Positions 34,334-43,882 of a stretch of 64,000 bases of DNA are shown piece by piece. The stretch is from JAXGYX01 sp964487355 (lineage in GTDB: Bacteria; Bacillota; Clostridia; Saccharofermentanales; Fastidiosipilaceae): the NCBI GenBank assembly GCA_964487355.1, contig CAZAPS010000005.1, forward strand, positions 1 through 64,000, read 5' to 3'. The first letter of the stretch is position 1, and every line of letters starts with the position of its first letter. Under the pieces are notes generated by a model. That model was not told the origin of the DNA, searched no databases, and saw nothing but the letters and a program-made list of their open reading frames with translations. Both the position numbers and the translations under genes were made by a program.

Positions 34334-36048
34334 TGCGCGCCGCCCATCCCCGACATCCGGTCATGCCCCGCGCCGGTGGCCTGTTTCGCCGCTCGCAGCT
34401 GGACGGCAAGTTCGACTGCCTGCGTGGTAGCAGTCTCACCGGAGAGCAGTCTGGCCACTTCCTGTACCCGATCCGCTTCATTCAATTCATAAATCTCGGT
34501 CAACGTCCGTTGATCGGCATGGCGTTTTTTGATCAACATGTGGTGGTCCGCCAGCGCCGCGATCTGAGCTGTGTGGGTGACACAAAAAACTTGTGCGTGG
34601 CTACTTAGTTCCAGCAGTTTTTGACCGACCAGCTCCGATGTTCGTCCGCTGACACCCGCGTCCACTTCATCAAAAATAAGCAAGGGGGTCTGATCCTCGG
34701 TCGCCAAGATCAACTTGATCGCCAACATAATGCGCGCCGCCTCACCACCCGACGCGATTTTGGCCAACGCTTTCAGGGGCTCGCCTTTATTCGGTGAAAG
34801 CAGGAATTCAACCGAGTCCATCCCATCGATCTGAGGCATGTTCTCACTTAGATCGACCGCGAAGCGCGCGTCTTTCATACCGAGCGCGGACAGTTGTCGA
34901 CATATCTCAGTAGACAGGCGCTCTCCGGCGGCCGCGCGCGCCACCGTGAGTTTAACAGCTCTGTCCCTCAGGGCTGTTTCAGATTCCGCCAGCTGTCGGC
35001 CAAGTTCTTGGATCTGAGTCTCGCTGTCTTCGAGCAGGTGGATTTTTTCTTCAGCTTGCCGCGCGAATTCGAAGACATCATCAATCTCCGGACCATATTT
35101 CTTTTTCAAGCGATGCAAGACATCAAGCCGAGCATCAATTTTATCCAATAATTGGGGATTGTATTGCGTCTCTTCCGCGACACCTCTGATTTCAGACAGC
35201 GCTTCATAAAGAAGATCCTGACAGGTCGACAAGGTCTCCCAGGCCGCTCCCACGGCCGGTTGCAGGGCGGTCGTTTTTTCGATCAAAGACACCGCCTGTG
35301 AAATCTCGGCCAGCGCTCCGCCCTCCGCTCCCTGTCCGGTCAACAGATTCAGCACGGTGGACAGATTGGCCGTGACACGTTCAGCGTGTTCTTGCAGATC
35401 ACGATGTTTTTGCAATTTTCTGTCTTCATTCTCACGGGGGGCGACAGTCCGGATCTCTCTCACTTGATAGCGCAAAAGGTCCAGATCCCGTTCGCGCTCA
35501 GTCGATGAGACGCCAAACTCTCCCAGTTTTTCTTTAAGCGAGCGACGTTTTTCCCAGAACAGACGGTAATCTCGCACAGCGGATTCCACCGCCGCGCCAC
35601 CAAACAAATCCAGTAATCCTTTATGAGAGGCCGCGTTGAATAGTTTTTGGTTTTCATTTTGGCCATGGATGTCCATCAGGTGAGCGCTCACCTGTTTGAG
35701 CAATGACAAAGAAACCAGGCGGCCGTTTATACGGCACCAGGTGCGTCCACCCGCTTCAATCTCTCGTGTCAAAATGAGGATGTCATCCTCATCCACCGAC
35801 AGTTCACTCCACAGATCAGACGGAATTTTGTCTTTTATCTGACTGAAAGCCGCCTCGACAATCGCGCGATCAGCTCCGGTCTGCACGAGATCTTTGCCGA
35901 CACGCGCGCCCATCACCGCGCCAATCGCTCCGATCAGCAACGATTTACCGGCCCCTGTCTCGCCGGAAATCACAGAAAAACCCGGTTTCACAATCAGCGA
36001 GGCGCGATCGATCAATGCGAAGTTGCGAATATCAAGTCGTTCCAGCAA
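34330..36048 (-). CDS. recN: DNA repair protein RecN
   Basis: 572 residues, SMC-like. Walker A GETGAGKSLLIGAIG near residue 35, long coiled coils in the middle, the ABC signature IASGGEAARIMLAIK and Walker B LLIFDEVDAGVSGRTSELVGQKL. RecN acts at double-strand breaks. The start is a TTG (36048), seven bases after AGGAG. It lies 12 bases after the argR stop, the normal ahrC-recN order. The downstream gene is a methyltransferase rather than spoIVB. Confidence 0.95.
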   Translation of the reverse strand: MLERLDIRNFALIDRASLIVKPGFSVISGETGAGKSLLIGAIGAVMGARVGKDLVQTGADRAIVEAAFSQIKDKIPSDLWSELSVDEDDILILTREIEAGGRTWCRINGRLVSLSLLKQVSAHLMDIHGQNENQKLFNAASHKGLLDLFGGAAVESAVRDYRLFWEKRRSLKEKLGEFGVSSTERERDLDLLRYQVREIRTVAPRENEDRKLQKHRDLQEHAERVTANLSTVLNLLTGQGAEGGALAEISQAVSLIEKTTALQPAVGAAWETLSTCQDLLYEALSEIRGVAEETQYNPQLLDKIDARLDVLHRLKKKYGPEIDDVFEFARQAEEKIHLLEDSETQIQELGRQLAESETALRDRAVKLTVARAAAGERLSTEICRQLSALGMKDARFAVDLSENMPQIDGMDSVEFLLSPNKGEPLKALAKIASGGEAARIMLAIKLILATEDQTPLLIFDEVDAGVSGRTSELVGQKLLELSSHAQVFCVTHTAQIAALADHHMLIKKRHADQRTLTEIYELNEADRVQEVARLLSGETATTQAVELAVQLRAAKQATGAGHDRMSGMGGAQ

Positions 36049-36060
36049 ACCGTCTCTCCT

Positions 36061-36525
36061 TTAACGAAATGAAATCAGCTGTTTTAATTTCATCTGTAAC
36101 GCCTCAGCGGTTTGGGCGTCTTTCGCCGCGATAAAAATCGTGTCGTCTCCGGCGACACTCCCAACGACCTCCGGCAGTTCCAAAGAATCAAGCGCCGCCG
36201 CCGCGGCTCCCGCCATTCCCGGCAAAGTACGCAAAATCAATAAATTTTGCGCCTGGCTCAAGGTGACGACCGCTTCCGAAAATACCTTCATCAACCTACC
36301 TTTGGGCAGGGTGGAGTCGTGCGACATGCTGACATAGCGTTGCTTGCCGTTATCTGCCGCGGCTTTAATGATGTTGAGTTCTTTTATATCCCGCGAAATC
36401 GTCGCCTGTGTGATCTCCAACCCCTCCGCCCGCAGATGCGCGACAAGTTCCGACTGCGTGGCGATCGGGCGGCTGGCGATCAAAGCAAGCAACCGCTCCT
36501 GTCTTTGTGATTTTGTAGGTTTCAT
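36061..36525 (-). CDS. argR: Arginine repressor ArgR/AhrC
   Basis: 154 residues. An N-terminal winged helix (RQERLLALIASRPIATQSELV, ITQATISRDIKELNI) and a C-terminal oligomerisation and arginine-binding domain with VVGSVAGDDTIFIAAKD. It senses arginine and controls arginine metabolism genes. It overlaps nadK by four bases and is followed by recN, as in most Firmicutes. Confidence 0.95.
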   Translation of the reverse strand: MKPTKSQRQERLLALIASRPIATQSELVAHLRAEGLEITQATISRDIKELNIIKAAADNGKQRYVSMSHDSTLPKGRLMKVFSEAVVTLSQAQNLLILRTLPGMAGAAAAALDSLELPEVVGSVAGDDTIFIAAKDAQTAEALQMKLKQLISFR

Positions 36526-37421
36526 GTCATGCGTTCCTCCATATTTGACACAAATCCACGTCCGTGTATTTTTTCCGGCAGTGTCTGAAAAAAAGAAGGT
36601 TCATGCAGTCGGACAATACGCAACGGCCGCTTCGCTTTGCAAATTGAAATTCGTTGTCTGCAATCCAAGAGCACGTCATGTTGTCCGTCGATGCTCAAAA
36701 CCGGTGTGTACGGGTAGTATCTCATCTTTAATTCCACCAGGCTATCCGACGAGATGATATAACTGCGATTATGCAAAGTGTGCGGGCAAATCGGTGTGAT
36801 CAACATCAAATCCAACTGTGGCTGAATGATGGGCCCGCCCGCGGCCATGGCGTAACCGGTCGAGCCTGTCGGCGTCGACACCATCAGGCCATCGCTTGGG
36901 ATGATTTCGATCAGACTGCCATCGATCCAAAGTTCAATTGGCAAAATCCTGGGTGAGTTGCCACGTGACAGTACCACTTCATTTAGGGCGAACCCTTGAT
37001 GATTTTCCGACATGTCCGAAATCTCTGTCTCGTAGTCCACTAGGCAATCCAGCATCATGCGGTTTTCAATCGTGTAGTCTCTCGCCGCGATGCGTTCGAG
37101 GTCCTTGTCAAGATCTTCAGGGTAAAGTTCTGTCAAAAAGCCCAAGCTCCCTAGATTGACGCCGATCAAGGGCGTCTCTCCCAAATAACTTACATGGACC
37201 GCCGACAAAAAAGTACCGTCGCCACCCAAGCTCAACACGATATCGCAGTCATTGAAATTCTCCTCAGGTTCGACAGCGACGGATCGTTCCTCCATTTCGG
37301 TCACATCTTTTTGATAAATGATTTTGACTTCACAGCCAAGCTTGCGCAGCTTGGCGGAAACAGTCGCGGAAAATTCAAATCCCGGATCTTTGTATTGATT
37401 GGTCAACAAACCGACCTTCAT
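36522..37421 (-). CDS. nadK: NAD kinase
   Basis: 299 residues from MKVGLL. The signature GGDGTFLSAVH, NLGSLGFLTEL, and DGLMVSTPTGSTGYAMAAGGPI are all present. It phosphorylates NAD+ to NADP+. ATG 37421 was chosen because AAGGGAT lies upstream. In the common Firmicutes order a tlyA (yqxC) gene often stands between dxs and nadK; here only 34 bases separate them and tlyA is absent. Confidence 0.94.
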   Translation of the reverse strand: MKVGLLTNQYKDPGFEFSATVSAKLRKLGCEVKIIYQKDVTEMEERSVAVEPEENFNDCDIVLSLGGDGTFLSAVHVSYLGETPLIGVNLGSLGFLTELYPEDLDKDLERIAARDYTIENRMMLDCLVDYETEISDMSENHQGFALNEVVLSRGNSPRILPIELWIDGSLIEIIPSDGLMVSTPTGSTGYAMAAGGPIIQPQLDLMLITPICPHTLHNRSYIISSDSLVELKMRYYPYTPVLSIDGQHDVLLDCRQRISICKAKRPLRIVRLHEPSFFQTLPEKIHGRGFVSNMEERMT

Positions 37422-37455
37422 ATCGTATATCCCTTCTGACATCCTTTGACGCGGC

Positions 37456-39402
37456 TTATTGATTCAGCCTTCGTTTTTCTGCGTGTAACTCACGGGCGGT
37501 GGCCACGCACATCGCCACATCCAGACCCTCATCCGACCACGCCTCTTCCTGCGTGGCCTGGGCCACGGCGTGATCTCCCACACTCAAGTGGCGGAACGGG
37601 ATCGGTCTGTTTTCACGCGTCAGCGCCAAAGCGATCTCGGACGCGACGCTGCCGCTGGGGCACACCTCTTCCAAAACCAACAGCGCTCCCGTCGAACGCG
37701 CGGAAAACAAAATTGTATCCAAATCGAGCGGTTTGACCGCTCGGCAGTCCACCACTTCACAGTAGATATTGTCTTCTTCCAGAACGAGCGCGGCCTGAAC
37801 CGCGAAACCGGTCATATTGCCGGCGGCGACAATTGTGATGTCTCCACCTGTACGCACAACTTCCGCGAATGGCAGGGGTGGAGCGATCGTGTTCGAGGCG
37901 CCGGCCCGGTACCCGGCCGGACATTGCCCGACACCTCTGGGATAGCGAATGAAAACCGGCCCACGGCAGTCCTCCACAGCGTAGAACAACATTTGTTTTA
38001 AGCTGGCGTAGTCTCTTGGCTCCAGGATCACAGCGCCCGGCACAGCCATCAGCATCGCCCGGTCGTACACCCCCTGATGAGTCTCTCCATCAGTCCCGAC
38101 AATTCCCGCCCGATCGATCGCGAACACGACATGAAGTTTTTGCAAAGCGACATCGTGCAAGACTTGGTCGATCGCACGCTGGATAAAAGTCGAATACATC
38201 GCGACAATCGGAATCAATCCTCCTGCCGCCAGTCCGGCGGCCATCGTGACGGCGTGTTGCTCGGCAATGTCAACATCGAAGAAGCGTTTGGGGAATCGTT
38301 CGGCGAATGGCAACAGTCCGGTGCCGGATGACATGGCCGCTGTGACCGCCACAACATTCCGGCGCTGTTCGGCCAGCGCCATCAAGCTCATCGTGAACGC
38401 GTCGGTAAATGAGCCACATCCGGCCATCGGGTGACGGCTGTCCATGACATTGGGCGCCAAGCGGGGCGCGATGCCCGTCTCCACTTCAAAAGGCGCCACG
38501 CCATGATAGATGTCAGGTTTCTCTTCCGCCGGCAGGTAACCTTTGCCTTTTTGCGTGCAGACATGTAGCAGCACAGGTCCGGCGTGCTGCTGCACGGCCT
38601 TCAAATAGATATCCAGCTGGGTCGGATCATGACCGTCGATCGGTCCATAGTATCGCAATCCCAACGCTTCGAACAAGATGTTTTTCGGCTGTATCCGCTT
38701 TCTCATTCGGTTTTTCACACCGGCGAAAAAATGGCCCATTGATTTGCCCACTTTGGGGATCCGCGAGATGAACGTGTCCAATCGCGACTTGAATTTAATA
38801 TAGCGGGGCGCCACGCGGATTTTATCCAAATGGCGGGACAGCGAGCCAACATTCGCGTCAATACTCATTTGATTGTCGTTTAAGATGATCAGCAGATTCT
38901 TGTCTTCTGGATCAATGTTGTTTAGCGCCTCGTAGGCGAGGCCACCGGTCATCGCGCCGTCTCCGATCACCGCGATCACTTTTCCTTTTCTGGGAGGTTC
39001 CCGCAGACGCATGCCGCGCGCGATCCCCAGCGCGGCCGAGATGGAAGTCGCGCTGTGCCCGGTGTTGAACGAATCGTACGAACTCTCGTCACGTTTGGGG
39101 AATCCAGAGATTCCCCCCTTTTGCCGCAATGTCTCAAACGCGTCTTTTCTGCCGGTCAGAATCTTATAGGCATATGATTGATGTCCGACATCCCAAATGA
39201 TCTTGTCCCGTTGAAAATCAAACTGACGCAGTAAAGAGATTGTCAGCTCGATCACTCCCAAATTGGACGCCAAATGACCGCCGTTACGCGAAACAACGTC
39301 GATGATCAACGACCGCAAATCGCCGGCAAGTTCCGCCAGTTGCTCCTTATTCAAGTCTTGCAGCGCATCCGGTGATTCAATTGTGTCAAGTATCGATGTC
39401 AT
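37456..39402 (-). CDS. dxs: 1-deoxy-D-xylulose-5-phosphate synthase
   Basis: 648 residues, a thiamine diphosphate transketolase-like enzyme, first step of the MEP isoprenoid pathway (pyruvate plus glyceraldehyde 3-phosphate). Visible: SNLGVIELTISLLR, GHSATSISAALGIARG, the ThDP motif GDGAMTGGLAYEALNN, DIAEQHAVTMAAGLA and YSTFIQRAIDQV. The start ATG 39402 (MTSILD) follows a GGAAAG; ATG 39441 is in frame without support. It lies directly after ispA, so two prenyl-precursor genes are paired. Confidence 0.95.
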   Translation of the reverse strand: MTSILDTIESPDALQDLNKEQLAELAGDLRSLIIDVVSRNGGHLASNLGVIELTISLLRQFDFQRDKIIWDVGHQSYAYKILTGRKDAFETLRQKGGISGFPKRDESSYDSFNTGHSATSISAALGIARGMRLREPPRKGKVIAVIGDGAMTGGLAYEALNNIDPEDKNLLIILNDNQMSIDANVGSLSRHLDKIRVAPRYIKFKSRLDTFISRIPKVGKSMGHFFAGVKNRMRKRIQPKNILFEALGLRYYGPIDGHDPTQLDIYLKAVQQHAGPVLLHVCTQKGKGYLPAEEKPDIYHGVAPFEVETGIAPRLAPNVMDSRHPMAGCGSFTDAFTMSLMALAEQRRNVVAVTAAMSSGTGLLPFAERFPKRFFDVDIAEQHAVTMAAGLAAGGLIPIVAMYSTFIQRAIDQVLHDVALQKLHVVFAIDRAGIVGTDGETHQGVYDRAMLMAVPGAVILEPRDYASLKQMLFYAVEDCRGPVFIRYPRGVGQCPAGYRAGASNTIAPPLPFAEVVRTGGDITIVAAGNMTGFAVQAALVLEEDNIYCEVVDCRAVKPLDLDTILFSARSTGALLVLEEVCPSGSVASEIALALTRENRPIPFRHLSVGDHAVAQATQEEAWSDEGLDVAMCVATARELHAEKRRLNQ

Positions 39403-39449
39403 GACCATTTCTTTCCAAAATTCAGCGTGTTCAAAAGGCACATGGTTCT

Positions 39450-40409
39450 TTATTTTTCACGAACGAGCAATGCTTGATTCAGCTCACTGAAAAAAGCCAT
39501 GTTCAAACCATTGTCCACCATCGTCTTGATCTGTCTATCAATGCTTTCCGACAACTGACGCAAATAATCGCGCGTGGGCGCCTCGCCCAACAGCGAAACA
39601 TAGGTCACTTTCTGATCGCGGGCGTCCTTGCCCACCGTCTTGCCGAGAACTTCGCTATTTGAAGTGACGTCCAGCAAATCATCCTGAATCTGAAACGACC
39701 GGCCCATCAGCTGTCCCAGCCGCTCAAAACTCATCACGACTTCCGGGGCGCTGCCGCACAGCAACGCGCTGCTGACCAAAGACGCGCTGATCAGCGCGCC
39801 GGTCTTCAGTTCATGCATCTCTTGCAGCTCGGGCAGGCTAAGCGTTTTTCCGGCGCTCTGGATATCAATCATCTGTCCACCGATCATGCCGTCCTTGCCC
39901 GCCAGCGCGGCGACTTTGGCGCCACACGTGGCGCCCGCCTTTCCTTCACGCATACAGATCTCAAACAGCAGAGAATATGCCTCATTTAACAGCGCGTCAC
40001 CACTAAGCACAGCCGTGGCCTCGCCGAAAACCACATGATTGGTCGGTTTGCCCCGACGCAGATCGTCGTCATCCATGCACGGAAGATCGTCATGCACCAA
40101 AGAATATGTGTGTATCATCTCAATGGCGACCGCCAGCTGGTCCAGCGAACGGTTCGCGGGCGCGGTGGAATGATGAGCGGCGCGGCTCAGTCGAACGCCA
40201 CTTGCCGGATGAAACACTTCACCCAGCAGAGCGTCGGCTGTGGCGTAGACCAATATGGCGCGCAGGCGTTTGCCCCCCGCCAACAGGGAGTAGCGCATGG
40301 ATTCAATCAACGTCCGGTAAGCGATCGAGTCGTCTGACCGCAGCGAAGTGTCAAGCGCCTGTTCTATCCGTTTTTTCCACTCCTCCATTCGATTGTCATA
40401 AGTCTTCAT
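39450..40409 (-). CDS. ispA: Farnesyl/geranyl diphosphate synthase
   Basis: 319 residues. Both aspartate-rich motifs of short-chain trans-prenyl synthases are present: LVHDDLPCMDDDDLRRGKPTNH and FQIQDDLLDVT, with GGKRLRAILVYA upstream. It makes C10 to C15 prenyl diphosphates. ATG 40409 lies six bases after GAGGCG and overlaps the end of xseB by 14 bases. Confidence 0.94.
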   Translation of the reverse strand: MKTYDNRMEEWKKRIEQALDTSLRSDDSIAYRTLIESMRYSLLAGGKRLRAILVYATADALLGEVFHPASGVRLSRAAHHSTAPANRSLDQLAVAIEMIHTYSLVHDDLPCMDDDDLRRGKPTNHVVFGEATAVLSGDALLNEAYSLLFEICMREGKAGATCGAKVAALAGKDGMIGGQMIDIQSAGKTLSLPELQEMHELKTGALISASLVSSALLCGSAPEVVMSFERLGQLMGRSFQIQDDLLDVTSNSEVLGKTVGKDARDQKVTYVSLLGEAPTRDYLRQLSESIDRQIKTMVDNGLNMAFFSELNQALLVREK

Positions 40410-40734
40410 CATTCTCGCCTCTTTCGAACGGCATCTCATGGACAGTCCCGTCTGAGTCTCGAACCAGTTGAGTGATCTTTCGCTCCGCCTCATTTAATTT
40501 GCGTGTGCAAAACGCGGTCAGCTCGGTACCTCTTTTGAATAGCTCCATGGACGCCTCGAGAGTTGTCTCACCCGATTCCATACGGCGCACCACAACCTCG
40601 AGCTCTTGCAAAGCTTCCTCGAACGTCATTTCCCCATCTTGCGGCTCGCCTGTCGGCTGAAGCGCTTCCAATGGCGTCTCTTTAAGATCGTCTGTCTGAC
40701 CGGATTGGTTCTGATTCTCATTTTGCTCCCGCAT
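40396..40734 (-). CDS. xseB: Exodeoxyribonuclease VII small subunit
   Basis: 112 residues. The conserved core is MTFEEALQELEVVVRRMESGETTLEASMELF-like: FEEALQELEVVVRRMESGE, then SMELFKRGTELTAFCTRKLNEAE. The N-terminal 35 residues are an acidic, Gln-rich extension longer than usual. It forms exonuclease VII with XseA, encoded just upstream. Confidence 0.93.
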   Translation of the reverse strand: MREQNENQNQSGQTDDLKETPLEALQPTGEPQDGEMTFEEALQELEVVVRRMESGETTLEASMELFKRGTELTAFCTRKLNEAERKITQLVRDSDGTVHEMPFERGENDEDL

Positions 40735-40761
40735 ATCTTCCTCCCTTGTCGCTATGACGAC

Positions 40762-42021
40762 TCAATCGTTTTGCTCCATTCGCTCCGGCGCGCCGTTGTC
40801 ATTCATAGGTAAAGAGCGGCGATCGACCGACTCAGCCAGGCAATGGATGGTTCCGTCGATCAGCCGAATATCCAGCGCGTCACCGGGCGCGACATGGCGC
40901 ACGGTTGTGATCGGCTTGACAGTTTGATCGGTAACCAGTCCAAATCCCCGCGCCAGTACTTTCAACGGGCTCAAGGCATCCAGACTGAGTGACAATCCGG
41001 ACAGGCTCTCTTTGCGGTCCCGCATCTGATTCGTCAGCGCACGTGTCATTCGGTCTTGCATGACATCCAATTCCTGTCGCCGGTTGTTGACCGGATCTAA
41101 CGGGCGGGTGAGCGCCGGCGTCCGGGCCAACGCGGTGGCGCGCAGACGCAACATCTTCAGCAAATTGCGCAACGCGTTCGCCAGACGGCCCTTGGACTGC
41201 GTCAATTGTTCTTCCAGTGCCGCTTTGACCGGCACAGCGTACTCGGCGGCGGCGGATGGAGTCGGGGCGCGCACATCGGCGACAAAATCCGCTATCGTGA
41301 AGTCCGTCTCATGACCCACGGCGGATATGACCGGTATGCGACTCGCGTGAATTGCCCGCGCCAAAGCTTCGTCGTTAAATGCCCATAGATCTTCGATCGA
41401 ACCGCCGCCGCGCCCGACGATCAGGACGTCACAATCCCCACGCTCATTAAAAAGACGGATGCCTTCAATGATGGTAGCCGCCGCGCCATCGCCTTGAACG
41501 ATACAAGGAAACAGACTGAGTTCAAAACTTGGAAATCTACGGGTTAAAACATGGATAATATCACGAATGACCGCGCCCGAGGCGGAGGTCACCACCCCGA
41601 TTTTCCGCGGCAGTAATTTGAGCGGTCGCTTGCGCGCCGGATCAAACAATCCTTCCGCCTCCAGTTTTTTACGCAAGGCCTCAAACGCCTCGAACAGGTC
41701 ACCTTGTCCGGTCAGCGTCATGCGGTTCACATACAGTTGAAACTTTCCATCCCGCTCATAAAAACCCGCTCTACAGTCACAGATGACTTCGTCCCCATCT
41801 TTGGGCTCAAAGCGCAGACTCTTCGCGTCGCCCGCGAACATGACCGAGCTGACAACCGCGTTCGCGTCTTTGAGGCTGAAATACAAATGTCCCGATCGGT
41901 AACGCTTGAAATTGGACAACTCGCCGCGCACCTTCATCTTCGCCAACGCGCTTTGCGCGCCGATCAGACGCGCCATATAGTTATTCAGTTGCGATACGGC
42001 GACCACCGCGATCTCAGTCAT
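40762..42021 (-). CDS. xseA: Exodeoxyribonuclease VII large subunit
   Basis: 419 residues. An N-terminal OB fold (VRGELSNFKRYRSGHLYFSLKD), then the nuclease domain with GVVTSASGAVIRDIIHVL, GRGGGSIEDLWAFNDEALARAI and ISAVGHETDFTIADFVADVRAPTPSAAAE-type motifs, and a coiled-coil C-terminus. It degrades single-stranded DNA with XseB. It overlaps nusB by eight bases. Confidence 0.95.
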   Translation of the reverse strand: MTEIAVVAVSQLNNYMARLIGAQSALAKMKVRGELSNFKRYRSGHLYFSLKDANAVVSSVMFAGDAKSLRFEPKDGDEVICDCRAGFYERDGKFQLYVNRMTLTGQGDLFEAFEALRKKLEAEGLFDPARKRPLKLLPRKIGVVTSASGAVIRDIIHVLTRRFPSFELSLFPCIVQGDGAAATIIEGIRLFNERGDCDVLIVGRGGGSIEDLWAFNDEALARAIHASRIPVISAVGHETDFTIADFVADVRAPTPSAAAEYAVPVKAALEEQLTQSKGRLANALRNLLKMLRLRATALARTPALTRPLDPVNNRRQELDVMQDRMTRALTNQMRDRKESLSGLSLSLDALSPLKVLARGFGLVTDQTVKPITTVRHVAPGDALDIRLIDGTIHCLAESVDRRSLPMNDNGAPERMEQND

Positions 42022-42532
42022 CGCTGGACAGCTCCTTCCCGTCTTTCGCGCCTTTTTTGGCGCACGAAAATTGCTTTAAGCGTCCCAACACCGCGTTGAT
42101 GTATGGGCGGCTGGAAGAATCCGCATACTTTTTTGTCAGCAAAACCGCCTCGCTGACCGAGACGTTGAAAGGAATATCGGGAAGTCTGGTGATTTCATAA
42201 GTCGCCAGCCGCATGATACAAAGGTCCACCGTCGGCAGGCGATCAACCGACCAGCCAACCAAAAACTCCTCGAAACACTGATCCAAGCTCTCTTTATGCT
42301 CGCTGATATACGTCACGGCGTCCGCGATATACCGCTTTTCGTCGTTGGACACCTGACGCGCGAGGTCGCCCGGATATTCTTCAGGCAGGAAATCATGGTC
42401 TTTCGACAAGGGCGCGTAGGTCACCTGATCCAAAAAAGTTTGAATCTGCTCATCGCGGTCCGTCTTTTGGATTTCCAATTGGTACAAGAGTTGAAAGGTT
42501 CTCTCCCTGGCTTCTCTGCGACTCAAGTTCAT
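42014..42532 (-). CDS. nusB: Transcription antitermination protein NusB
   Basis: 172 residues. The helical NusB fold is recognisable from SRREARERTFQLLYQLEI at the start and, near the end, DIPFNVSVSEAVLLTKKYAD and FINAVLG-like YINAVLGRLK. It acts with NusE in rRNA antitermination. GGGAGG directly abuts ATG 42532, while TTG two codons later (42526) has an ideal six-base spacing; either may be used. It follows the DUF2273/AmaP/Asp23 genes. Confidence 0.93.
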   Translation of the reverse strand: MNLSRREARERTFQLLYQLEIQKTDRDEQIQTFLDQVTYAPLSKDHDFLPEEYPGDLARQVSNDEKRYIADAVTYISEHKESLDQCFEEFLVGWSVDRLPTVDLCIMRLATYEITRLPDIPFNVSVSEAVLLTKKYADSSSRPYINAVLGRLKQFSCAKKGAKDGKELSSDD

Positions 42533-42666
42533 CCTCCCTATCGTGTTGTCAAATTGCCGGCACTTTCAGGCGAAATCTCCGCCTGTTGAATTACGTTGTT
42601 TCTTTCGCATCGGCCCCAAGCCGACACTAAACTATATCAAATCGGCATCAAATCGGCTACACGCGC

Positions 42667-42903
42667 TCAGCGAAATCGACCCGGCGGAAAGATGCGATCG
42701 ATCAAATCCCGCAAATTCTCCGGGTCGGACAAGTAGCGCACTCCGAACACATAGCCACCGACGGTCAACGCCACGATGAACAACGTGCGCCAGAATCCGA
42801 AGATCATCAACAAAAGAGCGAAAATAAAACAAACACCGCCCACAATCCAACCGGCGTTTTTACGATTAACTTTATCCATTAAAGGCTCAAACAGTTTTTT
42901 CAT
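42667..42903 (-). CDS. Small membrane protein, DUF2273 family
   Basis: 78 residues from ATG 42903 (TTG 42915 is in frame). Two transmembrane helices (WIVGGVCFIFALLLMIFGFW and LFIVALTVGGYVFGVRYL), then a short cytoplasmic tail. DUF2273 proteins occur beside Asp23 and AmaP in many Firmicutes and probably form part of that membrane complex. No catalytic residue is expected. Confidence 0.82.
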   Translation of the reverse strand: MKKLFEPLMDKVNRKNAGWIVGGVCFIFALLLMIFGFWRTLFIVALTVGGYVFGVRYLSDPENLRDLIDRIFPPGRFR

Positions 42904-42951
42904 ATTCTCGTTCAATCTCAGGGCTCGGGCGTCGGCCTCGAGCGGACGCGA

Positions 42952-43503
42952 TCAATGTTCAATCTTCGCGCCAACCAATTCCACACGTGTGACCTTGACC
43001 TCCACCGCGGCGACCGGAATGCCGGTGTAGCGCTCGACATCTTTTTTGATCCGATCCTGTACAATCGCCATTTGCGCCGGTATCTCAACATCCGAGTACA
43101 AGATAACCGAAAGGGAAACCCGGATGGCGTTGTTTTTCGCCGGGTAGATCCGCGCTTTCGCGGTCTTGACGCCCGCCTGCGCCAGCTTCGCTGAGTTCAG
43201 GGCGATGCTCTCGATCGCGTCAATGCCGATATCGACATTGCCGGTCTCACCCTCTCTCACCCGTGTCTTGCGCATGCGGTCACTCATCAGAGAGTATGTC
43301 ATCATGAAAATCCCGGCTACCAAAAAGACCGCGCAGATTGAAATCGCGGCGGCCTTGGCTCCGGCGTTTTCGCCGATGCGCTGCACCATCAACAACAAAG
43401 TCGCCCCCGCCACCGGGTTGACAATCTGCCAACCCGCCAGCACGGCGGTCAATGACACTACCAAAGAAAAAAGAAACAATATAAATCGAATTCGTTTGCG
43501 CAT
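42952..43503 (-). CDS. amaP: Alkaline shock response membrane anchor protein AmaP
   Basis: 183 residues. Two N-terminal transmembrane helices, then a cytoplasmic domain related to Asp23 (NVDIGIDAIESIALNSAKLA, ending in VAAVEVKVTRVELV). In staphylococci AmaP tethers Asp23 to the membrane. It is followed closely by the DUF2273 gene and preceded by asp23 with a six-base gap. Confidence 0.87.
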   Translation of the reverse strand: MRKRIRFILFLFSLVVSLTAVLAGWQIVNPVAGATLLLMVQRIGENAGAKAAAISICAVFLVAGIFMMTYSLMSDRMRKTRVREGETGNVDIGIDAIESIALNSAKLAQAGVKTAKARIYPAKNNAIRVSLSVILYSDVEIPAQMAIVQDRIKKDVERYTGIPVAAVEVKVTRVELVGAKIEH

Positions 43504-43509
43504 GACAGA

Positions 43510-43881
43510 TCAAGATTCCTCCGCCGGTATAATGTCAATCACGTGTACATCCACCGCGTCCACATTCAATCCTGTGAATGTTTCAACATCGGACTTCACA
43601 TTCTCCTGAATCGACCATGCGACTTCGGGAATGATGTGACCAAAATAGACAATCGGATAAACTGTGACACTGACCGCGTTGGTCGTGTCACTTTTAAAGT
43701 AAACCTTCACACCACTGCTCTCCGGTGGGATGCCAAGGGCCACTCTGAACAAGGCCGCGCCACCGGCGGCCAGACGGGCGACGCCCTTGGTCTGCATCGC
43801 CGCCTCCGCGGCGTACTGGGCGATGAAGCCACGAGACATCGTGCGCTCGCCTTTCGCGATACCGCGGTACGTCTCAGCCAT
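43510..43881 (-). CDS. Asp23/Gls24 family envelope stress protein
   Basis: 123 residues. The Asp23 domain runs through most of the protein: YAAEAAMQTKGVARLAAG, VKVYFKSDTTNAVSVTVYPIV and IQENVKSDVETFTGLNVDAVDVHV. It has no signal peptide and is expected to bind AmaP at the membrane. It begins one base after the efp stop, so it is coupled to efp. Confidence 0.9.
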   Translation of the reverse strand: MAETYRGIAKGERTMSRGFIAQYAAEAAMQTKGVARLAAGGAALFRVALGIPPESSGVKVYFKSDTTNAVSVTVYPIVYFGHIIPEVAWSIQENVKSDVETFTGLNVDAVDVHVIDIIPAEES

Positions 43882-43882
43882 C